Program-made: the position numbers and the translations under genes
In this document: positions 43,282 to 51,264 of the stretch, piece after piece
Layout: every line of letters begins with the position of its first letter
How positions within the stretch are numbered: position 1 is the first letter of the stretch
Notes under the pieces: generated by a model
The model's database searches: none
What the model saw: only the letters and a program-made list of their open reading frames with translations
What the model was told of the DNA's origin: nothing
From: VRUE01 sp963774405
GTDB taxonomy: Bacteria > Actinomycetota > Thermoleophilia > Solirubrobacterales > 70-9
Assembly: GCA_963774405.1 (NCBI GenBank)
Contig: CAVZEV010000002.1
Location: 186,001 to 250,000 of the forward strand
Direction of reading: 5' to 3'
Length of the DNA stretch: 64,000 nucleotides

Positions 43282-43668
43282 TTATGCCGCGGTCTTTGCT
43301 GCCTGGATCGCGGCATCGATCGTCGCCGCCGACTCCACGCGCGGCCAGATCACAAACCGCTGCATCTCGCCGTCCCTCGCCACAACTCGAACGTTCTTCA
43401 GCGGACCGCTTACGAAGGCGCGATCTAGATCAGCGAGCTGAGCGCTCCACACATGGCCACCGAGTCTCGTATCGAACTTGTGGGGAGCGAAGACAAGCCG
43501 CCGGTCCGTCAGGTAAATGCGGCCGCCAATCGAACGGAACTTTTGCTGGAAGCGGTTCGCCCGCGCCTCCCAGCGAATCTCCTCGCCCTCTTCAAATGCG
43601 GGTTCGCGTACCCGCAGGCCAAGCGCCTGACCAGCAATTCCAAACGGCTTGTCCGGCGAATCGGGCAC
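43282..43668 (-). CDS. GRAM/PH-like domain protein
   Basis: 128 aa. The centre, GGRIYLTDRRLVFAPHKFD, is the signature of small bacterial GRAM-like (PH-fold) proteins, with strands continuing to VRVVARDGEMQRFVIW. No signal peptide. The function is unknown; possibly a membrane-surface or stress protein. It is convergent with the BECR-DUF2283 operon and divergent from the SnoaL-like gene. Confidence 0.7.
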   Translation of the reverse strand: MPDSPDKPFGIAGQALGLRVREPAFEEGEEIRWEARANRFQQKFRSIGGRIYLTDRRLVFAPHKFDTRLGGHVWSAQLADLDRAFVSGPLKNVRVVARDGEMQRFVIWPRVESAATIDAAIQAAKTAA

Positions 43669-43701
43669 CGGCCGATCCTACGCCACGAATACCATCGAAC
43701 C

Positions 43702-43938
43702 ATGGCGGAGCAAGTACCGGCGGTCTGCGACGTGCTTGCCACGATCGAGGCCCGCGATTGGCCACGACTGGAACGCCTGCTCGACCCGGAGGTCCACTGG
43801 ACGACCGCGATCGAGGAGCATCAGCACGGCCCCGATGAGGTGATCGCGTTGCTGAGGGAGGATCCTCCCCCGGCCCCGCCGGCGTTCCATGAAGTGCGTG
43901 ATGGGCTGATCGTGCGCTGGATCGATGTCCCCGGTTGA
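43702..43938 (+). CDS. Small SnoaL/NTF2-like protein
   Basis: 78 aa from ATG 43702; the longer open frame upstream overlaps the GRAM gene in antisense and is not counted. The segments CDVLATIEARDWPRLERLLD, PEVHWTT and FHEVRDGLIVRWIDVPG resemble a shortened NTF2-like barrel. It is shorter than the roughly 110-130 aa typical of the family, so it may be a fragment. Confidence 0.55.
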   Translation: MAEQVPAVCDVLATIEARDWPRLERLLDPEVHWTTAIEEHQHGPDEVIALLREDPPPAPPAFHEVRDGLIVRWIDVPG

Positions 43939-43956
43939 ACCCCCGGCCGCCAGTCA

Positions 43957-44424
43957 CTACAGATTGCGCACGCGGCGGCCGATCTCCCGATCCTGTGGGT
44001 AACCCGCGGCCTCCCAAAACCCACCGGCCGCCTCGTCCTCGAAGGCGACCAGAGCCGTCACCCGGTGCACGCCGCAGCTGAGCAGGTACTCCTCCCCCGC
44101 CCGCGTCAGAGCGAGCCCGATGCCCTGGCGCCGGTGCTCCTTCGATACGGCGAGGCGGTACATGTTGCCGCGCCAGCCGTCCCAGCCGGCGATCAGGGCG
44201 CCGACGATCTCGCCGCCACGCTCGGCGACCAGGAGCGCGGCCGGCGAATCCTCAACCAACCGCTCGATGTCGTCCAGGCGATCGACCGTGCTCGCGTGCT
44301 CGCTCCGCTCCTGCGCCCAAAGGCCGAGGACCGCTTGCGCGTCCTCGTGCCTACATCGACGGATCGTGACTTGCTCACCAGGCAAGTGGGCAGTGTGGCA
44401 AACCGCCGGACGGGATCCAGGCAC
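43957..44424 (-). CDS. GNAT-family N-acetyltransferase
   Basis: 155 aa. The acetyl-CoA-binding motif A is LAVSKEHRRQGIGLALTRAG, preceded by the strand MYRL and followed by VTALVAFEDEAAGGFWEAAG and YPQDREIGRRV. The true start may be TIRRCRHEDAQAV, 18 codons in. The substrate is unknown. Confidence 0.87.
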   Translation of the reverse strand: MPGSRPAVCHTAHLPGEQVTIRRCRHEDAQAVLGLWAQERSEHASTVDRLDDIERLVEDSPAALLVAERGGEIVGALIAGWDGWRGNMYRLAVSKEHRRQGIGLALTRAGEEYLLSCGVHRVTALVAFEDEAAGGFWEAAGYPQDREIGRRVRNL

Positions 44425-44479
44425 CGCGACTCGGCGCTCTTGGCACCGGCGCGGTTCAAAAGCAGTAGATCCGCGAGGC

Positions 44480-44540
44480 TCCCTACCTGCGGACCCACAT
44501 ACATAGAGATGCCTCTCCTCCCTCGAGTAACCCCAGAAGA
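44480..44540. repeat. Three-copy repeat, copy 3 (partial)
   Basis: Resembles 41224-41290 of copy 1 (CCTACCT, CCCACAT, ATAGAGAT, CTCTCCTCCCT and GTAACCCCAGAA in the same order) but diverges at the terminator. A different hairpin follows (AGACTC/GAGTCT with TTTT, about 44540-44572). It lies in the 197-nt gap between the GNAT gene and dxs. Confidence 0.6.
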
Positions 44541-44621
44541 GACTCGGGCAGGCTAACCGATTGAGTCTTTTGACGCAAGCCCCAATTTTTGAGGCGAGTT
44601 CCTGGTCCGGTGGGGCGCGAT

Positions 44622-46652
44622 TCAGTGCAGCGCCGGCTCGCCGGAGCGCAGGGCGGCGAGGACTCGCTCGGCGACCGCGTCGCCGGTGAGGCCGACCTCC
44701 TCGTGCAGCAGGGCCGGCTTGCCGTGGGTGACGTAGCGGTCGGGTAGGCCGATCCGCAGGACACGGGCGCGCTCGCCGGAGCGCTCGGCGAAGGCGTCCT
44801 CGAGGTGCTCGAGCACGGCCGAGCCGAAGCCGCCGGGCAGGACGTTCTCCTCGATCGTCACCACCAGGTCGTGGCTCAGCGCCAGCCGCTCGAGCAGCTC
44901 GCTGTCGAGCGGCTTGGCGAAGCGGGCATCGGCGACGGTCGCCTCGAGGTCGTGGCCGGCGAGGATCTTGGCGGCGTCGAGGGCCACCGAGACGCCGTAG
45001 CCGTAGCCGAGCAGCGCCACGCGCTCACCGCTGGCCAGCAGCTCGCCGGTTCCGATCGGCAGCTCGGCCGGCTCAGCGGGCAGCTCGACCCCCTCGGCGG
45101 CGCCGCGCGGGTAGCGCAGGGCCGCGGGCCCGTCGTGGGCGATCGCGGTGCGCAGCATGTGGGCCAGCATCGCCTCGTCGCGCGGCGCCATCAGCACCAC
45201 GTTGGGAATCGGGCGGAAGTAGGAGACGTCGAAGGCGCCGTGGTGGGTCGGGCCGTCGTCGCCGACCAGGCCCGCCCGGTCCATCGCGAAGGTGACGTCG
45301 AGCTGCTGCAGGCAGACGTCGTGGACGATCTGGTCGAAAGCGCGTTGGAGGAAGGTCGAGTAGATCGCGCAGACCGGCTTGGCACCCTGGATCGCCAGCC
45401 CCGAGGCCATCAGGACAGCGTTCTGCTCGGCGATGCCGACGTCGTAGTACTGCTCGGGCAGCTCGTCGGCCAGCTTCTGCAGGCCGGTCCCCCCCGCCAT
45501 CGCCGCGGTGATCCCGATCACGCGCTTGTCGCGCCGCGCCTCGGCGACGATCGCATCGCCGAAGACCTGCGTGTACTGCGGCGGCGCGCCGGCCGCGGGC
45601 GGCTTCTCCAGCCGCTCCGGGGCGATCGCCGCGGGTGCATCGGATTCCTGCACCGCCACCGGCTTGGGAGCGGGGGCGCCGTCGACGATCGAGTTCGGCT
45701 TGGCCGCGTGCCATTTCTCCATCCCCTCGAGGCCGCCCTCCTCGGCCGGGGAGAAGCCCTTGCCCTTGACCGTGTGGATATGGACGATCACCGGGCGGTC
45801 GGCCTCGAAGGCCTCGCGCAGGGCCTCGCGCAGGGCGTGCACGTCGTGGCCGTCGATCACGCCCATGTAGGCGAGGTCGAGCTCCTCGAAGAAGAGGCCC
45901 GGCGCCCAGTAGGCCTTGATCGCCGACTTGATCTCCGGCCCCAGCCGTTCGATCCGCTTGCCGAGCCCGAGCGGCAGCTTGGTCAGCCGGTCCTCGACCC
46001 CCTCGCGGGCGTGGAAGAGGCGCGGGTTGAGCCGCACCCGGTTGAAGTAGCGCGAGAGCGCGCCGACGTTGGGCGAGATCGACATGCCGTTGTCGTTGAG
46101 CACGATCACCATCGGCGTCTGCAGACCCCCGGCCGCGTGCAGGGCCTCGTAGGCGACGCCGCCGGTCAGGGCGCCGTCGCCGATCACGGCGGCGACCCTG
46201 CCGTCCTCGCCGATCCCGTGGCGCATCGCCTCCTTCAGCCCGACCCCGTAGCCGATCGAGGTCGAGGCGTGGCCGGCGCCCATGATGTCGTGCTCGGACT
46301 CGAAGACCGAGCAGAACGGGGCGAGGCCGTCGTACTGGCGGATCGTCGGCAGGCCCTCGCGGCGGCCGGTGAGGATCTTGTGCGGATAGGCCTGGTGGCC
46401 GACGTCCCAGAGGATCTTGTCGCGAGGCGAGTCGAGCAGGCTGTGCAGCGCCACGGCCAGCTCGCAGGTGCCGAGGTTGGCGCCGAAATGGCCGCCGATC
46501 TCACCGATCGTGTCGATGATGTAGGTGCGCATCTCCTGCGCCACCTGCTGCAGCTGCTCGTCGCCCAACTCGTGCAGGTCGGCTGGCGAGTGGATGCCGT
46601 CGAGCAGCGGGGTCTCGCGCTCCGGTGTCGCTCCGTTTCCGTTCTCGCTCAT
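44622..46652 (-). CDS. dxs: 1-deoxy-D-xylulose-5-phosphate synthase
   Basis: 676 aa from ATG 46652 (MSENGNGATPERETP). The TPP site has GHQAYPHKILTGR and GDGALTGGVAYEALH; the pyrimidine domain has DVGIAEQNAVLMASGLA; and DRAGLVGDDGPTHHGAFD is the family hallmark. It starts the MEP isoprenoid pathway. The frame continues upstream into ispA without a stop because of an indel near 46690; correcting that gives a normal ATGA overlap between ispA and dxs. Confidence 0.95.
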   Translation of the reverse strand: MSENGNGATPERETPLLDGIHSPADLHELGDEQLQQVAQEMRTYIIDTIGEIGGHFGANLGTCELAVALHSLLDSPRDKILWDVGHQAYPHKILTGRREGLPTIRQYDGLAPFCSVFESEHDIMGAGHASTSIGYGVGLKEAMRHGIGEDGRVAAVIGDGALTGGVAYEALHAAGGLQTPMVIVLNDNGMSISPNVGALSRYFNRVRLNPRLFHAREGVEDRLTKLPLGLGKRIERLGPEIKSAIKAYWAPGLFFEELDLAYMGVIDGHDVHALREALREAFEADRPVIVHIHTVKGKGFSPAEEGGLEGMEKWHAAKPNSIVDGAPAPKPVAVQESDAPAAIAPERLEKPPAAGAPPQYTQVFGDAIVAEARRDKRVIGITAAMAGGTGLQKLADELPEQYYDVGIAEQNAVLMASGLAIQGAKPVCAIYSTFLQRAFDQIVHDVCLQQLDVTFAMDRAGLVGDDGPTHHGAFDVSYFRPIPNVVLMAPRDEAMLAHMLRTAIAHDGPAALRYPRGAAEGVELPAEPAELPIGTGELLASGERVALLGYGYGVSVALDAAKILAGHDLEATVADARFAKPLDSELLERLALSHDLVVTIEENVLPGGFGSAVLEHLEDAFAERSGERARVLRIGLPDRYVTHGKPALLHEEVGLTGDAVAERVLAALRSGEPALH

Positions 46653-47512
46653 TCGTCCCTCGTGAAGATGTAGTCGGCCACGCGCCTCAGGTCCCTCGGT
46701 CTCGCCGTCCGCGTCCGCGAGCGCCGCGAGCGCCTTGGCGTGGGACTCGGCCGCGAGCTCGCGCGCCCGCTCCAGACCGAAATGGCTGACGTAGGTGAGT
46801 TTTCCAAGTCGCTCGTCGCTTCCATGTTCCTTGCCGAGCCGATCGGCGCTTCCGGTCACGTCGAGGATGTCGTCGACGATCTGGAAGAGCACGCCCAGCT
46901 CGCCGGCGAATCGGCGAAAGGGGATTGTCTCACTTTCAGGCAGTCCCTCGAGGGTCAGCACGACACCGACGCCGGCGGCGATCAGGCGGCCGGTCTTCAA
47001 CTCGTGCAGCGAGCGCAGCCCCTCGGCGTCGCGCTCCTCCACCGCGACGTCGACGTACTGGCCGCCGACCATCCCGTCCACCCCCGTCGCCGCGCTCAGC
47101 TCGCGCAGCGCCGCCAGCACGCGAGCGGGCTCCCCCGGCTGCTCGCAGGCCAGCCGCACCGCCTCGGCGAAGAGGCCGTCGCCGGCGAGGATCGCCACGT
47201 CCTCGCCAAACTTGACGTGGGAGGTCGGCTGCCCGCGGCGCAGCTCGTCGTCGTCCATCGCGGGCAGGTCGTCGTGGATCAGCGAGTAGGTGTGGATCAG
47301 CTCGATCGCGCAGGCGACCGGCAGGAAGCGCTCCGGCTCGGCGCCCAGCGCGCGGGCCGTCGCCAGCGCCAGCACCGGCCGCACCCGCTTGCCGCCGGCG
47401 AGCAGCGAGTAGCGCATCGCCTCCTGCAGGCCAACCGTCGACTCAGGCCCCCGAAGCGCAACCCCTCCAGCTCCGCGTCAACGAGCTCCCGCAGCTCCTC
47501 CGGGTAGCTCAC
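46649..47512 (-). CDS. ispA: Polyprenyl (farnesyl/geranylgeranyl) diphosphate synthase, two frameshifts
   Basis: The start is MSYPEELRELVDAELEGLRF (ATG 47512). The body has LLAGGKRVRPVLALATARAL, the first Asp-rich motif IHDDLPAMDDDELRRG and the second QIVDDILDVTGSADRLGK. A missing G near 47448 must be allowed to join the N-terminus as GPESTVGLQEAMRYSL, and an extra base near 46690 to end it as LRRVADYIFTRDE with TGA at 46649-46651. The corrected length is about 288 aa. It makes the C15 or C20 precursor; chain length cannot be decided. The gene symbol follows the usual name for this position next to dxs. Confidence 0.9.
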
Positions 47513-47515
47513 GGC

Positions 47516-47562
47516 TTCCGGTGCGCCTTATCACCGATATGGGGGGGAAAAGCGCACCGGAA
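47516..47562. repeat. Palindromic element, family TTCCGGTGCGCC, copy 2 (intergenic)
   Basis: The left arm 47516-47529 is identical to the left arm of 28349-28362. The right arm, 47551-47562, pairs over 11 of 12 bp. It lies in the short gap between the ispA start and the small gene at 47571. Confidence 0.82.
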
Positions 47563-47570
47563 CGGGGTCG

Positions 47571-47747
47571 TCACTGCGAGGCGGCCTCGCCCTCGCGGAT
47601 GCGGCGGTTGGCCTCCTCGACCGCCTCGGCCGATAGCTCAGCGGCCTCTTGGGCGAGCGCCGCGGCGCGGGCGTCGTCGGCCTCCTCGCCCTCGAGCTCG
47701 CGGGCGATCGCGCCCAGGCGCTCGGAGATCTCGCGCAGGCGGTTCAC
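47571..47747 (-). CDS. 58-aa helical protein between nusB and ispA (possibly XseB-like)
   Basis: GTG 47747 overlaps the nusB stop. The translation begins VNRLREISERLGAIARELEG, then EEANRRIREGEAASQ, and the stop is 47571-47573. It is Ala/Glu/Arg-rich and predicted to be one helical hairpin. Size and genomic place would fit the small subunit of exodeoxyribonuclease VII, but the family motifs are not convincing and no xseA is nearby. It has good codon usage and tight spacing. Confidence 0.55.
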   Translation of the reverse strand: MNRLREISERLGAIARELEGEEADDARAAALAQEAAELSAEAVEEANRRIREGEAASQ

Positions 47748-48124
47748 CGCACGCCCTCGCGCTCGCGAGCGATCGCGCCGAGCACGCCGTTGACGAAGCC
47801 GGGCGCGTCGGCCCCGCAGTACTCCTTGGCAATCTCGATCGCCTCGTCGATCGCGACCTCGGTCGGCACGTCGTCGCTGTGCTCGATCTCATAGAGGGCG
47901 ACCCGCATCACGTTGCGCTCCAGCGGCGCGATCCGCTCCAGCTCCCAGCCCTTGGAGTGGGCCGCGATCGCGGCGTCGAGCTCGTCGCGGTGGGCCTCGA
48001 CGCCGGCGGCCAGCTCCCGCGTGAAGGGGCGCGACTCGGCTACCAGCTCCTCCAGAGGGCGCCCGGTCACGTCGCGCTGGTAACAGGCGAAGACGGCGTC
48101 GCGGCGCTGGTCGGATCTACGCAT
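47744..48124 (-). CDS. nusB: Transcription antitermination factor NusB
   Basis: 126 aa, all helical. RRDAVFACYQRDVTGRPLEE, ERIAPLERNVMRVALYEIEH, DDVPTEVAIDEAIEIAKEYC and FVNGVLGAIARE are the family blocks. It binds boxA RNA with NusE in rRNA antitermination. It follows efp in the same direction, a common order. Confidence 0.95.
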   Translation of the reverse strand: MRRSDQRRDAVFACYQRDVTGRPLEELVAESRPFTRELAAGVEAHRDELDAAIAAHSKGWELERIAPLERNVMRVALYEIEHSDDVPTEVAIDEAIEIAKEYCGADAPGFVNGVLGAIAREREGVR

Positions 48125-48160
48125 CTGGCTGCATTCTCGCGGTTCGGCCGGTCGGCGGCG

Positions 48161-48721
48161 CTAAGCGCGGGAGACGTACTCGGCGCTGCGGGTGTCGACG
48201 CGGATCGTCTCGCCCTCCTCGATGAAGAGTGGCACCTGGACGACGACGCCGGACTCGAGCGTGGCGGGCTTGCTGCCGCCGCCCGAGGCGGTGTCGCCCT
48301 TGACGCCCGGCTCGGTCTGGGTCACCTTCATCTCGATCGCCCCGGCGACCTGCACGTCGCTGGCCCGTTCGTCGACGAAGAGCACGTCGACCTCGGCGTT
48401 GGGCAGCAGCCACTGCATCGCCTCGCCGACCAGCTCGCGCGGGATCTCGATCTGCTCGTAGTCGCGGGTGTCCATGAAGACCGCGGCGTCGCCGGAGTCA
48501 TAGAGGTACTGCATCTTGCGCGACTCGGTGCGCACCGGGCGGAACTTCTCGCCGGCACGGAAGGTCTTGTCCTGGACCGAGCCGTCTTCGATCCGGCGCA
48601 GCTTGGTCCGCACGAAGGCCCCGCCCTTGCCCGGCTTGACGTGCTGGAACTCGATGATGCGGAAGATCTTGCCGTCGATCTCGATGTGCGAGCCGTTGCG
48701 GAATTCGTTGGTGCTGATCAC
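48161..48721 (-). CDS. efp: Elongation factor P
   Basis: 186 aa from GTG 48721 (MISTNEFRNGSHIEIDG). EFQHVKPGKGGAFVRTKLRR holds the tip loop whose Lys is modified in many bacteria. The other domains are also seen (MDTRDYEQIEIPRELVG, EMKVTQTEPGVKGDTASGGG, IEEGETIRVDTRSAEYVSRA). It rescues ribosomes at polyproline. Here the tip is PGKGG, a Lys type. Confidence 0.95.
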   Translation of the reverse strand: MISTNEFRNGSHIEIDGKIFRIIEFQHVKPGKGGAFVRTKLRRIEDGSVQDKTFRAGEKFRPVRTESRKMQYLYDSGDAAVFMDTRDYEQIEIPRELVGEAMQWLLPNAEVDVLFVDERASDVQVAGAIEMKVTQTEPGVKGDTASGGGSKPATLESGVVVQVPLFIEEGETIRVDTRSAEYVSRA

Positions 48722-48812
48722 GGCGGCGAATCCTAGAGAGCGGTCGGTTCCGGCGACTTCTCCGGAACTCAACAGGGGCCGGGGGAACGATCCTCTAACG
48801 TGAGGGCAGGGA

Positions 48813-49307
48813 ATGAAGGGGGTCCTCACAGCTGTCGTCTCCGTCGCCGCGTTGGCATTGCTGCCTGCCGCGAGCGCCATGGCCGAAGAAGGGCCGACGC
48901 GCGCCCAGTACGTCGAACAGGTCGAGCCGATCTGCCAGGCCAACACCAAGGCCAACAAACGCATCCTCAAGAACGCCAAAACCAAGGCGAAGAGCAGGGT
49001 GCCGGCGAAGCTGAAGCAGGCCGGCCACCAGTTCATCCACGCCTCTGCCGTCTTCGGCAAGACCGTGGAAAAGCTCAGCGCCGTGCCGCGCCCGGCGGCC
49101 GACGACGCGCGCCTGCTCAAGTGGTTCGCCCAGCTCGGCGTCGTGCAGGCCAAGCTGCGCGCGCTCGGCGTCGCGCTCAAGGCCAACGAAGAAATCAAGG
49201 CCGCGCACGAACAGATCCGGGTCGAACGCGCCGCCAACGCGGCCAACAACTACAGCTTCGTCTTCGGCTTCCACTACTGCCACCTGACCCCCTCGCGGTT
49301 CACCTGA
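48813..49307 (+). CDS. Secreted helical protein with two cysteines, unknown function
   Basis: 164 aa. Signal peptide MKGVLTAVVSVAALALLPAA with cleavage near ASAMA. The mature part is helical and Lys/Ala-rich, bounded by a Cys near its start (VEPICQANTKAN) and one near its end (GFHYCHLTPS). That layout is close to the extracellular part of the Ser/Thr kinase at 7610 (ADAICETSQ ... GLEQCSTS). No function is known. It is divergent from efp. Confidence 0.72.
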   Translation: MKGVLTAVVSVAALALLPAASAMAEEGPTRAQYVEQVEPICQANTKANKRILKNAKTKAKSRVPAKLKQAGHQFIHASAVFGKTVEKLSAVPRPAADDARLLKWFAQLGVVQAKLRALGVALKANEEIKAAHEQIRVERAANAANNYSFVFGFHYCHLTPSRFT

Positions 49308-49330
49308 GCGAGCCGGGGGATAAGCGGCGG

Positions 49331-50137
49331 CTACTCGGCCTCTTCGGCCGCGGTGGCGGTCGTCAGCGTGCCGGCGGCGCCACCCGAAAGCACGCGGCGA
49401 ACCAGGCGCGGGGCGAGGATCCGCGCCACCGCGGCGAGGGCGTAGCCGCGCGGCACGTAACGCTCGGCCTTGCCGCCGGGCCCCGCCTCGAGGATCGCCT
49501 CGGCGACCTTCTCAGGCTTGGAGACGACCCAGCGGGTGAGGGCCTTCTCGCGCAGCTCGGTCGCCGGGAAGCCCTCGGTGGCGATGAAGCCGGGCAGGAC
49601 CATGCCGACGTGGACGCCGTGGGGGCGCTCCTCGGCGTAGAGCGCGTCGGTCCAGCCGATCAGGGCGAACTTGCTCGCCGAGTAGGAGCCGGTGCGGGCG
49701 CGGGCGACGCGGCCCGCGGTGCTGGCGACGTTGACGATCGCGCTCGGCGCCGCGGCGCGCAGGACCGGCAGCAGCGCCTCGGTGAGGCGGACGACGGCGT
49801 CGAAGTTGAGCTCCATGTGGCGATGGACGTTGGCGTAGCCGGCCTCGGCGAAGCCGCCCCGCCACGAGGCGCCTGCGTTGTTGACCAGCAGGGTCAGCCC
49901 GCCGCCGCGCTCCTCGACGTGGGCGCGGACCCGCGCCGGAGCGTCCGCCTCGGTGAGGTCGGCGGCGACGTAGCTCGCCTCGCAGGGCAGCGACTCGGCG
50001 AGGGCGCGCAGGCGCTCCTCGCGGCGGGCGACGAGGATCAACCTGGCGCCGGGCTCGCGCGCCAGTCGGCGCGCCGTCGCCTCGCCGATGCCGCTGGAAG
50101 CCCCGCTGACCAGGGCCGTCATTTGGCTTGGGCTCAC
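49331..50137 (-). CDS. Short-chain dehydrogenase/reductase
   Basis: 268 aa. SGASSGIGEATARRLAREPG is the cofactor loop, LLVNNAGASWRGGFAEAG the NNAG motif, IVNVASTAGRVAR the Ser strand and YSASKFALIGWTDAL the Tyr-Lys pair. The C-terminal tail (RYVPRGYALAAVARILAPRL) suggests membrane association, as in DltE/YqjQ-like SDRs. The substrate is unknown. Confidence 0.9.
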   Translation of the reverse strand: MSPSQMTALVSGASSGIGEATARRLAREPGARLILVARREERLRALAESLPCEASYVAADLTEADAPARVRAHVEERGGGLTLLVNNAGASWRGGFAEAGYANVHRHMELNFDAVVRLTEALLPVLRAAAPSAIVNVASTAGRVARARTGSYSASKFALIGWTDALYAEERPHGVHVGMVLPGFIATEGFPATELREKALTRWVVSKPEKVAEAILEAGPGGKAERYVPRGYALAAVARILAPRLVRRVLSGGAAGTLTTATAAEEAE

Positions 50138-50202
50138 GGACGAGACGCTACTCGCTTCGGCGGAATGCGGACGTTTGTACGAATCGACATACTGCCGCAG
50201 CT

Positions 50203-51255
50203 ATGAGCGCCAAAACCCCCGGACTACTCGACAAGCTCCTCCGCACTCCCGGCCCCTCGGGCTACGAGGCCCAGGCCGCCGCCGCCTGGCGCGAGGCAGC
50301 GTCCTTCGCCGCCGTCTCGGCCGACGGCATCGGCTCCTCGGTGGCCCGCGTCGGCGACGCCTCGCCGCTGCTCGCCGTCGTCGGCCACATCGACGAGATC
50401 GGCCTCGTCGTCCGCCACATCGACGAGAAGGGCATCCTCTGGTTCGCGCCGATAGGAGGATGGGACCCGCAGATCCTGGTCGGCCAGCGGGTCGAGGTTC
50501 AGGGCCCGAACGGTCCGGTACTCGGGGTGGTTGGCCGCAAGCCGCTGCACCTGCTCGACGCCGAGGCGCGCAAGAAGGTGGTCGAAATCAAGTCGCTGCA
50601 CATCGACATCGGCGCCGCCGACCGCGAGCAGGCGGAGTCGCTGGTTCGGGTCGGCGACCCCGTCGTGATCGCCACCGAGCCCCTCGCCCTCAGCGGCGAG
50701 CGGCTGGTCTCGCGCTCGATGGACAACCGGCTCGGCGCCTACGTCGCGCTGGAGTCGCTGCGGCGCTGCCACGAGGGCGGCGCGCTGAAGGGAAGCCTCG
50801 CGGCGATCGCCGCCGTGCAGGAGGAGATCGGCCTCTTCGGCGCCCGCACGTCCGCCTTCAAGGTGCAGCCCGATCTGGCGCTGGTGGTCGACGTCACCCA
50901 CGCGACCGACGCCCCCGGCGTCGACGAGAAGGAGCTCGGCCGCCATCCGCTCGGCTCGGGACCGGTGATCTACCGCGGCGCGACCCTCTCCCCCAAGCTC
51001 TCCGAGCTGCTGATCGAGGTCGCGGCGGAAGCGGGGATCGAGCACACGGTCGGCGCCACCGGCAACTCGACCAGCACCGACGCCGACGGCGTCCAGTTCA
51101 CCCGCTCGGGCATCCCCACCGGCCTCGTCTCGATCCCACTGCGCTACATGCACTCGCCGGTCGAGATGGTCGACCTCGCCGACGTCGAGGCCACCGTTGC
51201 CCTGATCGCGGCGTTTGCCGAGCGGCTGGACGATTCGGTCGACCTCAGCCGCTGA
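50203..51255 (+). CDS. M42-family aminopeptidase/glutamyl aminopeptidase-like
   Basis: 350 aa from ATG 50203. The metal ligands and catalytic residues appear in VVGHIDEIGLVVRHID (His, Asp), SRSMDNRLGAYVALES (bridging Asp), AVQEEIGLFGARTSAF (Glu pair), VVDVTHATDAPG (Asp) and PLRYMHSPVEMVD (last His). It is a cytoplasmic tetrahedral-type aminopeptidase. The frame upstream of 50203 is not counted. Confidence 0.92.
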   Translation: MSAKTPGLLDKLLRTPGPSGYEAQAAAAWREAASFAAVSADGIGSSVARVGDASPLLAVVGHIDEIGLVVRHIDEKGILWFAPIGGWDPQILVGQRVEVQGPNGPVLGVVGRKPLHLLDAEARKKVVEIKSLHIDIGAADREQAESLVRVGDPVVIATEPLALSGERLVSRSMDNRLGAYVALESLRRCHEGGALKGSLAAIAAVQEEIGLFGARTSAFKVQPDLALVVDVTHATDAPGVDEKELGRHPLGSGPVIYRGATLSPKLSELLIEVAAEAGIEHTVGATGNSTSTDADGVQFTRSGIPTGLVSIPLRYMHSPVEMVDLADVEATVALIAAFAERLDDSVDLSR

Positions 51256-51264
51256 CTGGAAGCC

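Noticed and set aside
44622..47417. A single long frame joining polyprenyl synthase to DXP synthase, as if an IspA-Dxs fusion
   Set aside because: Removing one base near 46690 gives the normal ispA ending (RRVADYIFTRDE) with a TGA that overlaps the dxs ATG. A second frame error sits near the ispA start. The fusion is best explained as a sequence error.
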